Shown here piece by piece: positions 60,045 to 64,000 of a DNA stretch of 64,000 nt. The DNA is from an uncultured Dehalococcoidia bacterium (GTDB lineage: Bacteria; Chloroflexota; Dehalococcoidia; Bin125). The notes below the pieces were generated by a model that ran no database searches, had not been told where the DNA came from, and was given only the letters and a program-made list of their open reading frames with translations. The position numbers were made by a program, and so were the translations under genes. The stretch is taken from assembly GCA_958295515.1 (NCBI GenBank), contig CATQGW010000003.1:205623-269622 (forward strand), read 5' to 3'. The stretch's first letter is position 1; every line of letters starts with the position of its first letter.

Positions 60045-60337
60045 CCCCCTCAACCCCCGCCCTACCCGCCCCACCATCCGCCCTCGCCCACCCCCATCCC
60101 TGCGCCCATGTAGTTCAGGTGCTACCCTGTTCCCGCAGCGTGTGCGAAAATCTTCACACAATGGCGGCTTTCGTTGCGTTCCGTCCCGACCGTGTTGGCG
60201 ATCTCCGCGCCGCCGCCGTTCGCGTTTCACCTTCGCGCCGCTGACATCGCTTCGTGCGAACGCCGGCCGCCGGTATCTCACCTGCGCGGCCGCTTCAGCG
60301 TCGGCGACAGCCCCGCGCCTCTGCTTCAGGGAGCAGA

Positions 60338-63300
60338 ATGAGTACACCGCTTCCGCGCCCAGTATCCGGTCTGCATGACCCGCTGAGCTTCCGCGACGCC
60401 TGCGGCACCGGCTTTGTCGCGCGAATCGATGGCGTGCGCACCCACGAGCTCGTCCAGCAAGCCGTCATGGGCGTCGTCAGCCTCACCCACCGCGGCGCGG
60501 TCAACGCCGACCCCAACACCGGCGACGGCGCCGGCGTCACCATCGAAATCCCCTGGGACACCTACGCCGACGACCTCGAGCGGCTGGGCTGCGCGTCGGA
60601 CGCGGCGGCAGGACGCCTCGCGCTGGGCATGATCTTTCTGCCCAGCGAAGACACCGCGCGCGCGCGCGCGATCATTGACGCCGCGCTCCAGCGCACCAAC
60701 CTCGAAGTCTTGGGCTGGCGCACCGTGGCCACCGAGCCGGCGGTGCTGGGCGAGGCCGCGCTGCGTGGGCTGCCGAAGATCGAGCAGGTCATCGTCCGCC
60801 GCCCCGAGCAGCTGGCCGCGACCGACTTCGAGCGACTGCTCTATCTGGCGCGCCGACGCGCCGAAGCCGAAATCCGCGCCCTCGCCGAGCGCGACCACTC
60901 CGACCCCGTCGCCGAGACCTACGTCGTCTCCCTCTCCTCCCGCACCGTCGTCTACAAGGGGCTGATGGTCGCCCCCCAGCTGAGCCGCTTCTACCCCGAC
61001 CTGACCGACCACCGCACGACCTCCTCGCTGGCACTCTTCCACCAGCGCTACGCCACCAACACGCTGCCCAACTGGCGGATCGCACAGCCCTTCCGCAGCA
61101 TCGCCCACAACGGCGAGATCAACACCCTGCTCGGCAACCGCAACTGGATGTTCGCCCGCGGACCCTCGCTCCAGTCCGACATCTGGGGCGAAGCGGTCTC
61201 CGAGCTGCACCCCGTGATCAGCGAAGGCGGCTCCGACTCGCTCGCCTTCGACGAAGCCCTCGATCTGCTGATCGCCTCCGGGCGCGGCGCGCTGCACGCG
61301 ATGATGATGCTCGTGCCCGAGGCCTGGGAGCAGATGGCCGACATCGAACCCCGCTTGCGCGGCTTCTACGAGTACCACGCCTGCCTGATGGAGCCCTGGG
61401 ACGGCCCGGCCGCGATCGCCTTCACCGACGGGCGGGTGATCGGCGCGGCGATGGACCGCAACGGCCTGCGACCCGCCCGCTACCAGGTGACCCGCGGCGG
61501 ACTGGTCGTGATGGGCTCCGAGGTCGGCCTCATCGACCTCGACCCGGCCGAGATCATCGAGTCCGGGCGGCTCGGTCCCGGGCAGATGGTGGCGGTCGAT
61601 GTCGAGCGCCATGAACTGCTGCACAACGACGAGATCAAGCGCCGCATCGCCGTCCAGCGCCCCTACGCGCGCTGGGTGCGGCAGCGCATGGGACGCATTC
61701 AGCGCGTCGTCGAGTTCGATGCCGTGCAACACCAGCAGCTGGGCGAAGGCGAGCTGCTCGAACGCCAGATTGTGCACGGCTACAGCAAAGAAGAACTCGA
61801 ATACGTGCTCAAGCCCATGGCGCGCTTCGGCAAAGAGCCGGTCGGTTCGATGGGCGACGACACCCCCCCTCTCCGTGCTCAACGACGCCCCCCGCCCGCT
61901 CTACACCTACTTCCGTCAGAAGTTCGCCCAGGTCACCAACCCGCCGATCGACTCGATTCGCGAGCGCAACGTGATGTCGCTCGATACCTGGCTCGGACGC
62001 CGCCATTCCCTGCTCGAAGAGGCCCCCGATGCCGCCCAGCTGGTGCATCTCCCCTCGCCCGTGCTGCTCGACGACGAGCTGGCCGCGCTGCGCGAGTTCC
62101 GCCTGCCCGGCTTCTCCACCGTCACGCTCGACGCCACCTTCGCAGTCGCCGACGGCCCGGCGGGACTCGAGCCTGCCCTCGACGCGCTCTGCGATCACGT
62201 CGACAACGCGATCGAGGACGGCCACAGCGTGCTCATCCTCTCCGACGAAGCGGTCGACGCGGACCGCGCCCCGATCCCGATGCTGCTCGCCGTCGCCACC
62301 GTGCATCACCACCTCATTCAGAACGGACGCCGGCTCAATGCCAGCATCATCGCCAACAGCGGCGACGCCCGCGATGTGCATCAGGTCTCCTGTCTGATCG
62401 GCTTCGGCGCAAACGCCGTCCACCCCTGGCTCGCCCTACAGACGCTGCTTGCGCTACAGGCCGAGGGCGAACTGGAGCCGATGAGCCAGAACGAAGTGAT
62501 CGACCAGTACCCTTCCGCGCGCTCGACGCCGGCGTGCTCAAAATCATGTCCAAGATGGGTATCGCCTCGGTCTCCTCGTACCTCGGCGGCCAGATTTACG
62601 AAGCGCTCGGCATCGACGAGGAAGTCGTGGCTCGCTCGTTCCACGGCACCACCTCGCGGATCGGCGGGATCGGCTACCGCGAGATCGCCGCCGACGCGCT
62701 GGCCCGCCACAGCCTCGCCTATCCCGCCGACGGCCTCGACGCGGGCGGTTGGTACCGCTATCGCCGCGACGGCGACTACCACGCCAATGAGCCGCCGATC
62801 TGGCGCTCCCTGCACCAGGCCGTGCAGAACACCAACGGCGACGACGCCTACGCCAAATTCGCCGGCATGGTCAACGATCGCCGCCCCACCGCGCTGCGCG
62901 ACCTGATCGACTTCCGCTCCGACCGCAGCCCGATCGACATCGCGAATGTCGAGTCGAACGAGTCGATCATCAGCCGCTTCAGCACCGGCGCGATGTCGCT
63001 GGGCGCGCTCAGCCCGGAGGCGCACGAGGACATCGCTTTGGCGATGAACGAGCTGGGCGGCCGCTCGAACACCGGCGAGGGCGGCGAGGACCCGCGCCGT
63101 TTCCTCTCCACCGGCGACCGCCACGAGGCCAACTCGCAAATCAAGCAGATCGCCTCCGGACGCTTCGGCGTCACCCCGGGCTACCTCAACAGCGCCAGCG
63201 AGATCGAGATCAAAATCGCCCAAGGCTCCAAGCCCGGCGAGGGCGGCCAACTGCCCGGACATAAGGTGACCACCTACATCGCCATGCTGCGCCACTCCAC

Positions 63301-64000
63301 GCCCGGCGTCGAGCTGATCTCCCCCCCGCCCCATCACGACATCTACTCCATCGAGGACCTCTCGCAGCTGATCTACGACCTCAAGATCGCCAACCCCGAC
63401 GCCCTCGTCTGCGTCAAGCTCGTCGCCTGCGAGGGCGTCGGCACGATCGCCACCGGCGTCGCCAAAGCCTACGCGGATGTCGTGCATATCTCCGGCGCGG
63501 ACGGCGGCACCGGCGCCTCGCCGCTCTCCTCGGTCAAATACGCCGGCGCGCCCTGGGAGCTGGGCGTCAAGGAAGCCCACGAAGCGCTGGTCGTCAACGG
63601 CCTGCGCGGGCGCATCCTCCTGCGCACCGACGGCGGCTTCCACACTGGCCGCGATGTGGTCGCGGCCGCCCTGCTCGGCGCGGAAGGCTACGGCTTCGGC
63701 ACCCTCCGCGCTCGTCGCCCTCGGCTGCAAGATGGCCCGCCAGTGCCACCTCAACACCTGCCCCGTCGGCGTCGCTACGCAGCGCGAAGACCTCCGCTCC
63801 AAGTACTTCGGCAAGCCCGAAATGCTGATCGACTTCCTGCTGCACGTCAGCGAGGAGGTGCGCACCATCCTCGCCCAACTCGGCTACGAACGGCTGGAGG
63901 ACGTGATCGGGCGCACCGACCTGCTCACCCAAATCCCGCCCCGCAGCGGCGAGCGCGCCAAAACCGTGGACCTGAGCCGCCTGCTCGCCCCGATCGAGGC
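60338..64000 (+). CDS. gltB: Glutamate synthase large subunit, partial at window end and containing three apparent 1-nt frameshifts
   Basis: [40 protein letters not shown]-type segment, [81 protein letters not shown] across alternating frames. Confidence 0.94.
   Translation, partial: [1221 protein letters not shown]

Noticed and set aside
60141-60158. TGTG-N10-CACA dyad upstream of gltB as a Crp/Fnr site
   Set aside because: Spacing is 2 bp longer than the canonical TGTGA-N6-TCACA site; a single occurrence without further support.

Overview
High-GC bacterial chromosomal segment, tentatively Chloroflexota-like (inference from gene content only). It is mostly housekeeping and catabolic genes: hisS, rel, a YifB-type Mg-chelatase-like ATPase, pyrD, Mrp, glcDEF, several CaiB/BaiF CoA-transferases, enoyl-CoA hydratases, RraA, Crp/Fnr, HtrA, GSA-aminotransferase-like and gltB. 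There are two tRNA genes, Arg-CCG and Pro-UGG. Accessory content: (i) a solitary type IIG-like restriction-modification enzyme with two compensating frameshifts and an apparently lower-GC specificity region; (ii) a PIN toxin-like pair inside the glcDEF cluster; (iii) two tandem Phd/VapC-like modules whose antitoxins share a near-identical promoter and N-terminus but have diverged C-termini that look like second Phd-like copies; (iv) two adjacent membrane-anchored collagen-like proteins, one with a 16-G homopolymer just before its ATG; (v) a tandem duplication of a GIY-YIG/DUF4357-like gene plus its overlapping small partner, with one partner truncated; (vi) REPIN-like palindromic intergenic repeats. 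Across three CoA-transferase loci, one member of each pair (or half of a fusion) has the catalytic Asp and the other has Glu or Ser at that position. Several single-base frameshifts in conserved genes (gltB, the RM gene) suggest residual sequencing error, so homopolymer-dependent claims need read-level confirmation.
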